Positions 10,738 through 19,528 of a stretch of DNA of 64,000 nt are shown one piece after another. The position numbers were made by a program, and so were the translations under genes. The first letter of the stretch is position 1. Every line of letters starts with the position of its first letter. This stretch comes from Moraxella sp. (GTDB lineage Bacteria > Pseudomonadota > Gammaproteobacteria > Pseudomonadales > Moraxellaceae), in contig JAUMUJ010000004.1 in NCBI GenBank assembly GCA_030530785.1, positions 25,494 through 89,493 on the forward strand, written 5' to 3'. Below the pieces are notes generated by a model, which was not told the DNA's origin, did not search any database, and saw only the letters and a list, made by a program, of their open reading frames with translations.

Positions 10738-12080
10738 ACAAATACTCCTTGCCCCAAACGCAAACTTGCGTTAAAGGTGTCTTTAAACTCTTTTTGCCAA
10801 TGCTCAAATTCCGCTCGTCCAAGTTCTAGCACCACCGCTTGCTTGTTTTGCTTTTTTTGTTCATGTTGATAACGAACCAAGCGTTTATTGAGTTCGTTTT
10901 GAATCCAATGGGCAAAATCTTTTTGTACATCGCTTTGCCAGTTTTGGCTGTCGTGATTTTTTTTGAATTTGTCTTCGCCGTCAAGCTCACAACGCTTAGG
11001 GTCTAGCCAGTATTTTTGGTGCAGGGCAAGTTTATAAGACTTTGACCAGCCTGCTTCTCGCTGACTGATGGCGTGGGCGACTTGTAGTACGCTGACGATG
11101 ATGTTTTGCAAAATGTCATCACGAGCGGTGCGAATGCCTATGGTGTTTTTGTGGTTTTTATTGGTATGAATTATCAGATTAAATAGCTCATCTACGTCAT
11201 CTTTGACCGCATAAGCCAACGACTTGCCAAAAATCGTTTTTGCGCTCTTGGCAAAAGACAAATCGCTACTGCCTGTAAAGGTGGGTGGGTAGGACGGCAG
11301 TAGATAATGGCGACCGCCACGCTCTTGATTTAGCACGCTGACGTTTTGGGGCTTTGTACCGCCCAAATTGAGTATCGCAAGCTGATGAACGGTGCTGTAT
11401 GGTGCATTTTTATCATCAGGGCGTTCAAATTTGATACGGCTGATTTTTAGATAAACATCATGAGATAGCGAAGACGGATAATTGGGCGACAAAAGATGAT
11501 ATTCATCATCGCCCACCGCATATAAAATCTGTTTATCCAACACGCCGATTTGCCCTTGACCATTTGGGTTTAATATGGCATACAAATAGTCAAAATCATC
11601 TGGCGTAAAATATTTTTCAAACAGTTCATGCATTGCCTTATCATGACTGAGTATGAATTCATAAAAACGACCGTTTTGGTGTGCGATGTTTAAAAAACAC
11701 ACAATCAGTTTTAATTTGGCGATGTGGGTTGCAGTATTACTATTGTTAATATCTAGCATTGGGCGAGTAAGGCTGGCTGTGCTAACCAAATGACTGGGCA
11801 AGTTATTGTCCTTTAAAGACAAAATATTGGCAGATTTTGATGATGAATGCACGCCTTTGGCGATGTGTGTGCCAAGCGACATTCCCACGCTTTGTATGTC
11901 TTGTATGGCAACGCCAACCCGTGCAAGCCATCCGTCAAATGCATAATCTTGCTCCAACTGTGCCAAGACACTTATCTTTTTCTTGTCGGTGGCGGTTCTG
12001 TGTTTGCGTAGCTCTTTTTGATAGCCAATCTGTATCTGTTCTTGTAGATACCGTTGAATGCTGTTTTCTAACTCTTTCAT
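10734..12080 (-). CDS. csy1: Csy1 (Cas8f), large subunit for PAM recognition
   Basis: Large subunit of the type I-F complex, which reads the CC PAM and, with Csy2, caps the crRNA 5' end. About 448 residues when started at the ATG at 12080; a GTG start at 12086 is also possible. The only nearby ribosome-site candidate is a weak AGAG. Family-like features include LNLGGTKPQNVS and RGGRHYLLPSYPPTF near the middle, plus a Lys/Arg-rich C-terminus. It is the first gene of the effector operon. Its promoter region (12087-12200) carries a -10 box that matches the neighbouring pseudo-spacer RNA (see 12202-12273). Confidence 0.93.
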   Translation of the reverse strand: MKELENSIQRYLQEQIQIGYQKELRKHRTATDKKKISVLAQLEQDYAFDGWLARVGVAIQDIQSVGMSLGTHIAKGVHSSSKSANILSLKDNNLPSHLVSTASLTRPMLDINNSNTATHIAKLKLIVCFLNIAHQNGRFYEFILSHDKAMHELFEKYFTPDDFDYLYAILNPNGQGQIGVLDKQILYAVGDDEYHLLSPNYPSSLSHDVYLKISRIKFERPDDKNAPYSTVHQLAILNLGGTKPQNVSVLNQERGGRHYLLPSYPPTFTGSSDLSFAKSAKTIFGKSLAYAVKDDVDELFNLIIHTNKNHKNTIGIRTARDDILQNIIVSVLQVAHAISQREAGWSKSYKLALHQKYWLDPKRCELDGEDKFKKNHDSQNWQSDVQKDFAHWIQNELNKRLVRYQHEQKKQNKQAVVLELGRAEFEHWQKEFKDTFNASLRLGQGVFV

Positions 12081-12138
12081 AATCACACTCTGTTATCGAT
12101 TGGTGTTATTAAACCACAAGTTAAATTCTATTTCAACC

Positions 12139-12160
12139 ATTATATTTGTAAAATATACAT
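12139..12160 (-). promoter_or_regulatory. csy1 operon promoter core and proposed CreR target site
   Basis: On the - strand a perfect TATAAT occupies 12144-12139, 59 bp upstream of the csy1 ATG; no good -35 hexamer sits at 16-18 bp. Read on the + strand, the CC at 12137-12138 is a type I-F PAM. It is followed by a 22-nt stretch matching the pseudo-spacer at 12226-12247 in 18 positions, with mismatches at 6, 8, 12 and 18. The seed of the match lies on the -10 box, so binding would block csy1-csy2-csy3-cas6f transcription. Confidence 0.75.
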
Positions 12161-12166
12161 GAAATT

Positions 12167-12195
12167 TTGTTATTGATAAATAAATCAAGTATAAT
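12167..12195 (+). promoter_or_regulatory. Promoter of the CreR-like RNA
   Basis: TTGTTA (12167-12172), a 17-bp spacer and a perfect TATAAT (12190-12195) face right. The expected start, near 12202, falls at the base of the first pseudo-repeat hairpin. The promoter is divergent from that of csy1. Confidence 0.7.
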
Positions 12196-12201
12196 ATAAA
12201 A

Positions 12202-12273
12202 TTCATCGTAAAGATGACTTAGAAAATTATGTATGTTAAATACACATTCCTCATCGCATAGATGACTTATTTA
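12202..12273 (+). ncRNA. CreR-like guide RNA: two degenerate CRISPR repeats around a pseudo-spacer
   Basis: Pseudo-repeat 1 (12198-12225) matches the array repeat at 19 of 28 positions, with 19 of 23 from position 6 onward and the complete handle CTTAGAAA. Pseudo-repeat 2 (12246-12273) matches at 22 of 28. In both, the array stem TTATC/GATAA has become TCATC/GATGA, a U-A to C-G change on both sides that keeps the hairpin. Between them lies a 20-nt pseudo-spacer (12226-12245). A dedicated promoter sits just upstream. The pseudo-spacer partly matches the csy1 promoter next to a CC PAM. The element ends on the cas3 stop codon, so a longer transcript would be antisense to the cas3 3' end. A role as autorepressor guide is inferred; hairpins, promoter and match are read directly. 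Confidence 0.8.
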
Positions 12274-15200
12274 CCGCTCATACACCCCAAACCGTTCGTC
12301 AAAATAATAGCCGTCATGATAATTATCATGAATGGTCAGCACACAAAAGCGAATGATGAGCGTATTGACAGACGTGTTTGGATAATGTTCTCTAAGTTTG
12401 GCAAGCTCGTCTGCCACATTGGCAGTCAGCCAAGCATCAAGATTGGGGTTTTGGCACGTTATTGCCTTTGGGATAATCTCATGGGTCGTTTTGGCATTCG
12501 CCACCCCGTGTGTCTCTACGCTGTCATAGGACGAGATGTTTAGGGTATTATCCAGCGGATTGATGATAAAATCTGTCTCCTTTTGGCTTTGGCGAAACGG
12601 TGTCAGACAAGACAAATGAACGTGCAGACGGTTGGCAGTATCTGGCTTATAATAAGCATTGACCACATTAAGACCATCATTATTCATCAAGTCTTGCATG
12701 ACAGCGTGTTCCAAATCCGCCAAACTCTTTTTGGGTTCTGGTGTGGCGGATTTGGCAATCCGAGCCACCGATGAAATGCGTTCATAATCTGCCTGTTTGA
12801 TGAGTTTGCTGACTTGTTTAGTAGCAAGGATAAAATGCTTACTTTCAAATCCAGGTCGGCAAAAAGCAATGTCTTTATCCTTTAATGCCCTAATATTTTT
12901 ATCCCAAATGGCGATGTTAGGGGCAAAAGCCACCTTATCAGGACGGTGTCGCCACACTCGCCCTGCCGTCTGTATGATGGATCGCATGGAGCTTGGCTCA
13001 ATCATCGCCCAATCATAATCATGGTCTCGCCCCACTTCCGCCACAGGTGTGGCAAGCACCATAAAAATGTGGTGGGTTTTGTTGGGGTGCTTGGCAAGAT
13101 TGTCTATAATATCAGGATTGCTGGCAAGACCGCTTGGGTCATGACGATTTAAGAGTTTATCCAATCGTACTTCTAACTGATTTCGCAAAATAAGCACTTG
13201 TCTTGCATGATAGCATGCCAAATAAAATTGACACCCATCAAACCCTGCCATGTCTTTCATCTCGTGCATGGCTTTGGCGATATTGATGAGCGGATTGATA
13301 TTTGCCATACGAATAAGCCCAATGCTCACGGTTTTATCACCGATTTGGGTGTGATGTAAGTCGTGCAAGGCTTTGGCTTTGTTAAACAGCACGTCTGCCA
13401 TGTCTCTATAAAGCTCGTCATCATCTTCATTGTCCACCTCATCAATCGGCAAAATCTCGCCCCAATGACGCACTGTATTATCACCCAAATGTTTAACACG
13501 TCCTTTGATAAACTGCTCATGATGACCATCAAAATCATCTGCTACTTGTGTCGCTTTACTGGTATTTTCATCAAACCATGCACACACCACCTTTGGGGCA
13601 GGTTTGCCAAAATTGGCGTTATAAATCATGCGTCCGCTTTGATATGCCTTAAACAGACCTGCCACCAAATCAGGGGGCAATGTGGCGGACGACAACATCA
13701 CCCGAGAGCCAAACATTCCTGCCAAATGCACAAGGCGAGACAAGGCAGGCAGGTCGTTTTGGTCAAAATCATCAGGCTCATCAAAAATCACATCGCTACT
13801 AAACAGCCGTAACATCGGTACAATATACCGTCCGCCACGCTTGCATTCGCTTGCTTGTATTAGGTGGTCTATGGTACAGACCGACACAGGGGATGCTATC
13901 AGCCGTTTGGCATGGTCGCTTTCTATGAGTGTGCCAAGATTTAGCTCGCCCAAATCTGCATCAATGTTGCTATCCACAAATTCATCTAGCAGTCTTTGGG
14001 CAGACTCACTGCCTGTATCCGAGCCTATCTCGGTGTCATTGTCGCTGTTTTGTAATTCAAAAAGTTGTTTTTGGGCAAGACCGCCCACCAATACGGCAAG
14101 CTCTTTGTCTGTCAGCTCTAACTTTTGGCGTAGGCTTTGCCCTGTTTGTAAGGTCAAAACACGAAGCCCTAACGCCACAGTGAGCCTTGCTCCCTTGTTG
14201 GGGTCGGTCAAGGCGTACATGATACGAGCGTTGGCAAGCGTTTTGCCTTTGCCAGTGCTTGCCATATTTATCCCAAAAAATCCGTGCGTATCAGTCATAT
14301 CGCGGTGCTTTAAAGCGGTTTTAAAGGCGGTGTTTTGCCACAAAAATCCGTCTGTGTCGGTGTTTTGCAATAAAGGATTGTGGTTTTGTAGGGTTGGTAA
14401 ATTTTCATGCAAAGTTGGCAAAATCCGTACAAATTGACTGGCAAATTGTGCCACGCCCAATAAGTGTTCGTCTAACGTTTGCTTGGCTTGGTTTTTGTTG
14501 TCAATTTTTGTGGTATTGGCGGTTAAGTTTTGGTCAAATTTACCTTGATGTCGCCTTTTGTCATTTGCCCTTAAAGCAGAATAATTATGGTCGGCAGTCA
14601 TGAGTGACAGCCGTGATAAATGCAGTAAAAATGGGTCGGATACTGCTTGGGGGTATTGCTTGGTAAGGGCTTGCAAATAGGGTGAGTTTTGGGCTTTTGT
14701 GGCGTAGCGTTTGAGCTGTTTTTGCCACAGTTTGTTGTGCAAAATAAACTGTTTAAAATGAAAAAAGTCGTCCGCCTTACCACCCTTATTAAGCACCCAA
14801 TGCTCTATGGCTTGCAAATTTGCCAAATAACTTTGCACATCGCCTGACAAACAGCTTGGTGTGCTATACATTTCAGGCTTTTTAAAATAGTAAGCATGCG
14901 TGGGCGGTAGGCGATGATGTGTTACAACAAGCCAAATAATCCACTTGGTTAAAGGTGGTAGCTTACCCATATCCGCTTTATCTAGCGTGCCAAAATCGGA
15001 CAAGGTCGGCAACGCCTTATCTGCCAAATACTCATCAATGTGGGCAAGACGGTCAAATACTGCTTGGTCGTTGGTGCAGTCGCCCACCAGCCATACGATG
15101 AGTTTTAACGATACCCATTCGTGGCGGTAGGGGTCAGAGACGTTGGCGGTGGCAAAGAGTTTGTTTTGAAAGCCTATCGTGGATTTGCCGATGTCGTGGA

Positions 15201-15564
15201 GCAGTCCTGCCAATGTGGCAATGATGCCAATGCCGTCCAAAAACTGCCAGTTATTTTCCCAATCGTGGTGTAAAATAGAACGTCTGGTGCGGTTTACCGG
15301 CACGCCCCCTGTGGCGTTAAATTTGGATTTATCCCCCACCACCCACACAAGCTCGGTGCGGTGGCGAGTGGCGATACGGTGGCAAGCGACTGCGGTGGAC
15401 TTGCTGGCGGTGGAGTTTAATAATTCATGTACTGTTTTTAAACCACTTTCGGTGATGTTGGTTTGCCAGACGTTATCGCCGATTCGGTTGGCAAAAGCGT
15501 CCAAAATTTTGCGGGTGCGTTTGATGGCTTTTTTCTGACATTGGGAAATAAAGGTAACAATCAT
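12271..15564 (-). CDS. cas3: Cas2-Cas3 fusion, type I-F helicase-nuclease
   Basis: The 1097-residue protein joins the adaptation protein Cas2 to the interference nuclease-helicase Cas3, a hallmark of type I-F. Residues 1-90 look like the Cas2 domain. The HD nuclease follows, with LLHDIGKS near residue 120. The helicase has a Walker A-type TGKGKT near residue 440 and a DEPD box II near residue 600, with QTAGRVWRH as a late helicase motif. It unwinds and degrades target DNA after recruitment by the Csy complex, and with Cas1 inserts new spacers. It overlaps cas1 by 4 bp. Confidence 0.96.
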   Translation of the reverse strand: MIVTFISQCQKKAIKRTRKILDAFANRIGDNVWQTNITESGLKTVHELLNSTASKSTAVACHRIATRHRTELVWVVGDKSKFNATGGVPVNRTRRSILHHDWENNWQFLDGIGIIATLAGLLHDIGKSTIGFQNKLFATANVSDPYRHEWVSLKLIVWLVGDCTNDQAVFDRLAHIDEYLADKALPTLSDFGTLDKADMGKLPPLTKWIIWLVVTHHRLPPTHAYYFKKPEMYSTPSCLSGDVQSYLANLQAIEHWVLNKGGKADDFFHFKQFILHNKLWQKQLKRYATKAQNSPYLQALTKQYPQAVSDPFLLHLSRLSLMTADHNYSALRANDKRRHQGKFDQNLTANTTKIDNKNQAKQTLDEHLLGVAQFASQFVRILPTLHENLPTLQNHNPLLQNTDTDGFLWQNTAFKTALKHRDMTDTHGFFGINMASTGKGKTLANARIMYALTDPNKGARLTVALGLRVLTLQTGQSLRQKLELTDKELAVLVGGLAQKQLFELQNSDNDTEIGSDTGSESAQRLLDEFVDSNIDADLGELNLGTLIESDHAKRLIASPVSVCTIDHLIQASECKRGGRYIVPMLRLFSSDVIFDEPDDFDQNDLPALSRLVHLAGMFGSRVMLSSATLPPDLVAGLFKAYQSGRMIYNANFGKPAPKVVCAWFDENTSKATQVADDFDGHHEQFIKGRVKHLGDNTVRHWGEILPIDEVDNEDDDELYRDMADVLFNKAKALHDLHHTQIGDKTVSIGLIRMANINPLINIAKAMHEMKDMAGFDGCQFYLACYHARQVLILRNQLEVRLDKLLNRHDPSGLASNPDIIDNLAKHPNKTHHIFMVLATPVAEVGRDHDYDWAMIEPSSMRSIIQTAGRVWRHRPDKVAFAPNIAIWDKNIRALKDKDIAFCRPGFESKHFILATKQVSKLIKQADYERISSVARIAKSATPEPKKSLADLEHAVMQDLMNNDGLNVVNAYYKPDTANRLHVHLSCLTPFRQSQKETDFIINPLDNTLNISSYDSVETHGVANAKTTHEIIPKAITCQNPNLDAWLTANVADELAKLREHYPNTSVNTLIIRFCVLTIHDNYHDGYYFDERFGVYER

Positions 15565-16514
15565 AAAAAATCCTTATTCAAAGCAAGCCCCTTGACTGCC
15601 TCAAACATCATATCAAGGGCGTGATAATCGGTAAAATAAGACAGACACAACTCACGAAATTCCTGCTCACGGACATTGTCAGACGCACACATAAAGGCAA
15701 GTGGTAGGACAATTGTATCCTTGATAATATCGGCAATGTCAAAGACTAACGCCCCACGCCGTGTCTTGCCGTGCATGACAGCAAATCCATGCGGAATACC
15801 AAGCACCCAAAGGGTGGTTGCCCCCAAGCCATATGCCAGATAGTTGCCATGATTTAAAAACTGATTGGCTTTATCCATGCCATCATAGTTACGACTAAAT
15901 CCTTGATAATTTGTGCGTTTTACGGCAAATTTATACAGCTCTTTAGTCATACGCCCTTCTAGGGCAAGCAGGTCTGATACGCTATTTTGCCTGATGATTT
16001 GGGTGCGGTAGTGATTTTGTAAGGTGATTATTTCATCGCATTTGCCGTCAAAGCCTGCCGCTCGCAAGTCTTTATCACGTCCCCACACGTCATTCATAAA
16101 ATCAAGGCGAGCCATTTGCAGGCGTTTTGCCATATTCAGACGTTTGTCGTCGTCCCACCACCACGACAGCCAGCCTTGAACGTACTCGGTGGGGCGGTAC
16201 TCTGACTGTGGGGTCAGCCATTCAATCTGACTCCCCATAAATAAAGGCGTGCCACCACCCCCACAAAAACCAATCAGTACACCTGCACCAGCGAGCAATC
16301 TTACCGCAGATTGGGTAATAGATGTGCCTGTGCCAAGCAGTATCACGGTGGTGTTGGCAATCGGAATGTTATGGTACAGATTTTCTTTTTTGCTTTCGGT
16401 AAGATACAGCACCCGCCCGTCTTTTTGTAGCACTCGGCAATGCTCTAAATAATACAGATTGGCACGTTTGGAATGTAAAATGGTTTTTAGGTCAGTAGGG
16501 TGTGGGGTGTCCAT
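15561..16514 (-). CDS. cas1: Cas1, type I-F spacer integrase
   Basis: Metal-dependent integrase that inserts new spacers at the leader end of the array, together with the Cas2 part of Cas2-3. It has 317 residues, the usual type I-F length. Visible family features are the LGTGTSIT and LLAGAGVLIGFCGGGGTPLF segment, ALEGRMTKELYKFAVKRT carrying the metal-ligand Glu near residue 187, and LGIPHGFAVMHGKTRRG with the later His and Asp ligands. First gene of the locus and divergent from der; cas1 and cas3 form an adaptation operon upstream of csy1. Confidence 0.96.
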   Translation of the reverse strand: MDTPHPTDLKTILHSKRANLYYLEHCRVLQKDGRVLYLTESKKENLYHNIPIANTTVILLGTGTSITQSAVRLLAGAGVLIGFCGGGGTPLFMGSQIEWLTPQSEYRPTEYVQGWLSWWWDDDKRLNMAKRLQMARLDFMNDVWGRDKDLRAAGFDGKCDEIITLQNHYRTQIIRQNSVSDLLALEGRMTKELYKFAVKRTNYQGFSRNYDGMDKANQFLNHGNYLAYGLGATTLWVLGIPHGFAVMHGKTRRGALVFDIADIIKDTIVLPLAFMCASDNVREQEFRELCLSYFTDYHALDMMFEAVKGLALNKDFL

Positions 16515-16663
16515 ATTTTTTGCTGGTCAAACATAATTGGTGATGTATGATAGCATGGTTTGGTAAATTTACTAAAAATATAAGCTTACAAGTTAATCTC
16601 TTTGGTAAATACTGCCTTTGTGATAGAATAATCGGTTGATTTTAAAAAATACACGAGAACACC
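16515..16663. promoter_or_regulatory. Divergent cas1 / der intergenic region
   Basis: This 149-bp AT-rich gap must hold the leftward cas1 promoter and the rightward der promoter. A TATCAT-like -10 faces cas1, but no strong -35 is evident. No repeat-like sequence is present here. Confidence 0.4.
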
Positions 16664-18082
16664 ATGTCCCTAAAACCCGTAGTCGCCCTGATAGGTCGCC
16701 CCAATGTCGGCAAATCCACGCTTTTTAATCAATTCACCAAATCTCGTCAAGCCTTAGTCGCTGATTTAGCGGGGCTGACCCGAGACCGCCAGTATGGCGA
16801 TGTGTTTTTTGACAACAAATCCTTTATCGTCATTGACACAGGTGGTATCGGTGAGGCTGATGATGGCAAGGGCAACATTGATGATTATATGGCAACTCAG
16901 TCGTACACCGCCATTCATGAGGCGGACATGGTCGTGTTTGTCGTGGATGCACGGGCAGGGCTGACCCCAAGTGATGAAGAGATTGCCAAGTTTTTGCACA
17001 CGCTGGGTAAGCCTGTGTTTTTGGTGGCGAATAAAACAGACGGTGTGCATGAAGCATCCGTTGCTGAGTTTTTTGGTTTGGGCTTTGGTGAGCCGATACC
17101 AACGAGTGCCAGTCATGGCAAGGGCGTAACAGGCTTGCTTGAAGTCATCACTGCCGATATGCCAGAGATGGTTGCCGAAAATTCCAAGACAGACGACTTA
17201 AAATTGGCAATTATTGGTCGCCCCAATGTCGGCAAATCTACGCTGGTTAATCGCTTGCTTGGCGAGGAGCGTGTCGTGGTGTTTGATATGCCAGGGACGA
17301 CCCGTGATAGCATTTATATTCCTTTTGAGCGAGAAGGGCGAGCTTATACGCTCATTGATACCGCAGGCGTGAGACGGCGTGGGCGCATTGATGAAAAAGT
17401 AGAAAAATTTAGCGTCATCAAAACCTTACAAGCCATCAAGGATGCTAATGTGGTCATCCTGGTGATTGATGCTCATGAGGGCATCGTAGACCAAGATTTG
17501 CATATGCTTGGCTATGCCCTAGATGCAGGGCGGGCGATTGTGATTGCCATCAACAAATGGGATAATTTGTCCCAAGACCAAAAAGACTGGGTTAAGATTG
17601 AGATGGACAGACGTTTTCATTTTATCCCATGGGTAAAAATTCATTTAATCTCCGCCCTTTATGGCAATGGCGTGGGCAATCTGTATCCGTCTATCCATAA
17701 GGCATACGATGCATCCATGTTTAAGGTCTCCACCAGTCGCCTGACCCAGATTTTACAAGATGCGGTGGAGAGCCATCAACCGCCAATGGTGGGCGGTCGC
17801 CGTATCAAACTTCGCTATGCCCATTTGGGCGGGCATAATCCGCCTGTGATTGTCATTCATGGCAATCAAACATCAGCTTTGCCCAAATCTTATCAACGTT
17901 ATTTAGAAAATGTCTATCGTGAGGTGTTTAAATTAGAAGGCACGCCTTTGCATATTGAATTTAAACAAAACGACAATCCCTATAAGGATAAGAAAAATCC
18001 CAAAGTGGTTAATAAAGCCAAAGCCATGCGCGAGAAAAAACGCATTGCTGAATTTAAAAAGCGGGATAAGAAGAGAAAGTGA
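16664..18082 (+). CDS. der: Ribosome-assembly GTPase Der (EngA)
   Basis: Essential tandem GTPase needed for 50S subunit maturation. The 472-residue protein has two G domains. The first shows [12 protein letters not shown] near residue 11 with DTGG and NKTD; the second shows [12 protein letters not shown] near residue 183 with DTAG and NKWD. A KH-like C-terminal domain of about 110 residues ends in a Lys/Arg-rich tail. Start and length are canonical. Confidence 0.97.
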   Translation: MSLKPVVALIGRPNVGKSTLFNQFTKSRQALVADLAGLTRDRQYGDVFFDNKSFIVIDTGGIGEADDGKGNIDDYMATQSYTAIHEADMVVFVVDARAGLTPSDEEIAKFLHTLGKPVFLVANKTDGVHEASVAEFFGLGFGEPIPTSASHGKGVTGLLEVITADMPEMVAENSKTDDLKLAIIGRPNVGKSTLVNRLLGEERVVVFDMPGTTRDSIYIPFEREGRAYTLIDTAGVRRRGRIDEKVEKFSVIKTLQAIKDANVVILVIDAHEGIVDQDLHMLGYALDAGRAIVIAINKWDNLSQDQKDWVKIEMDRRFHFIPWVKIHLISALYGNGVGNLYPSIHKAYDASMFKVSTSRLTQILQDAVESHQPPMVGGRRIKLRYAHLGGHNPPVIVIHGNQTSALPKSYQRYLENVYREVFKLEGTPLHIEFKQNDNPYKDKKNPKVVNKAKAMREKKRIAEFKKRDKKRK

Positions 18083-18169
18083 TTTGCGTTAGTTTGGTGG
18101 GGTGGATTTAATTCACCCTATACGCTTAAAATTAAAACAAGTCAATAATGACAAAATAATAAATAACTC

Positions 18170-18931
18170 ATGTTCAAAAATCTCCGCATTCTTATCCTGC
18201 TTTGTATTTTTCTCATTGTCGCTGTTAATAACTTTCGTGATAAAAATCACGATTGGCAAAAACCTATTTATGTCGCACTTTATCCCATTAACGTGGATAA
18301 TTCGCCAGAAGTTGCCAAATATATTGCAAGCCTATCTGACAAAGATTTTAAAGAAATAGGAAGTTATCTAAATGGCGAGAGCAAAAAATACGGTAAAAAC
18401 GTTCATTTTTATTATCTCTTGGGTCAAGAGGTCAAGGTAATGCCCCCGCCTGTACCCAAAAGTGGCGGGGTGATTGATGTGATGATTTGGAGTTTAAAAT
18501 TTCGTTATTATGCCCACAAAAACGCTCACGATGTCGGTGTGCCGACTAATTTACGACTGTTTTTGCAGTATCACAGCCTTAATAAAAAAGTGCTGACCGA
18601 AACGTCCACCGCCCTACAAAATGGACGTATTGGTGTGGTAAATCTGTTCGGCACACCTGCCAAAACTGCCAATAATAATGTGGTCATCGCCCATGAGAGT
18701 CTGCACGCTTTTGGGGCGAGCGACAAATACGACCTATCCAATGGCATTCCCATGTATCCGCACGGCTATGCCAACCCCACCCAAAACCCACGCTATCCGC
18801 AGACACACGCTGAGCTGATGGCGGTGCATATCCCCACATCGCCAACCAAGTTTGACATGGCACGGGATTTAACACAAACGGTGGTGGGCGAGATGACGGC
18901 GATGGAGATGAAATGGAAAAAACTGGATTGA
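18170..18931 (+). CDS. Membrane-anchored putative zinc metalloprotease-like protein
   Basis: Family not recognised. The 253-residue protein begins with a hydrophobic segment (residues 5-19) that is either a signal anchor or an uncleaved signal peptide, placing the rest outside the cytoplasm. Near residue 177 the motif HESLHAFGASDKY matches HExxHxxGxxD of metzincin-like zinc proteases, with a plausible ligand set. The gene overlaps the next one by 19 bp. Its role with the aminotransferase and phosphoesterase downstream is unknown; the overlap suggests co-transcription rather than shared function. Confidence 0.55.
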   Translation: MFKNLRILILLCIFLIVAVNNFRDKNHDWQKPIYVALYPINVDNSPEVAKYIASLSDKDFKEIGSYLNGESKKYGKNVHFYYLLGQEVKVMPPPVPKSGGVIDVMIWSLKFRYYAHKNAHDVGVPTNLRLFLQYHSLNKKVLTETSTALQNGRIGVVNLFGTPAKTANNNVVIAHESLHAFGASDKYDLSNGIPMYPHGYANPTQNPRYPQTHAELMAVHIPTSPTKFDMARDLTQTVVGEMTAMEMKWKKLD

Positions 18932-19527
18932 CCACGCTTTTTGAAACGCTTGCCATCAATCACGGACATATTCTAAATCTTGATTATCACAATAAACGAT
19001 TTAAACAGGGGCAGTTATTTTTGCATTGCCAAACAATGATTGGTGACATTGCTGATGTGATTTGTGTTCCTGATGATTTTAAAAATAAATTTGTCCGTTG
19101 CCGTGTTACTTATGATAAATATAACATAAAAGTAGAATATTTTGATTATACCCCAAAATCCATTAAATCTTTTAAAATAATAGAATGTGATGAGATAGAT
19201 TATGCTTATAAATATGATGATAGGACGTTATTAAATCAGTTATTATCACAAAAAGGCGATTGTGATGAAATTATTATCATAAAAAACGGCTTGGTTACGG
19301 ATTGTTCTATTGGAAATTTATTATTTTTAAAAAATAATCATTGGTACACGCCTGATACGCCACTATTACAAGGCACTCAGCGAGCATATTTATTGGATAA
19401 TCACAAAGTTCATTTGGCAAATATTGATAAAAATAATATTTGGCAATATGAAAAAGTGATGATGATAAATGCCCTAAATGCGTTTGATGAGAATAGGGCG
19501 GTGTTAATTAAAAATATTAAGGAATGA
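18913..19527 (+). CDS. Aminotransferase class IV family protein (PabC-like)
   Basis: The 204-residue protein resembles the fold-type IV PLP enzymes that include aminodeoxychorismate lyase. Supporting segments are ETLAINHGHILNLDYHNKRF at the N-terminus, VTDCSIGNLLFLKN near residue 135 (matching the T-x-S-N-IF region), and TPDTPLLQGTQRAYLL. It is shorter than typical PabC (about 270 residues), and many such proteins are annotated only as class IV aminotransferase family, so pabC is not asserted. It overlaps the previous gene and is followed after one base by the phosphoesterase. Confidence 0.7.
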   Translation: MEKTGLTTLFETLAINHGHILNLDYHNKRFKQGQLFLHCQTMIGDIADVICVPDDFKNKFVRCRVTYDKYNIKVEYFDYTPKSIKSFKIIECDEIDYAYKYDDRTLLNQLLSQKGDCDEIIIIKNGLVTDCSIGNLLFLKNNHWYTPDTPLLQGTQRAYLLDNHKVHLANIDKNNIWQYEKVMMINALNAFDENRAVLIKNIKE

Positions 19528-19528
19528 T

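Noticed and set aside
16531-16540. Partial match of the pseudo-spacer seed (ATTATGT) near the cas1 start, close to a CC.
   Set aside because: The CC is off by one base from the position needed, and the match ends after about seven bases.
18360-18380. GAAGTTATCTAAATGG resembling part of the CRISPR repeat.
   Set aside because: Only about 10 matching bases, inside a coding gene and without the hairpin or handle.
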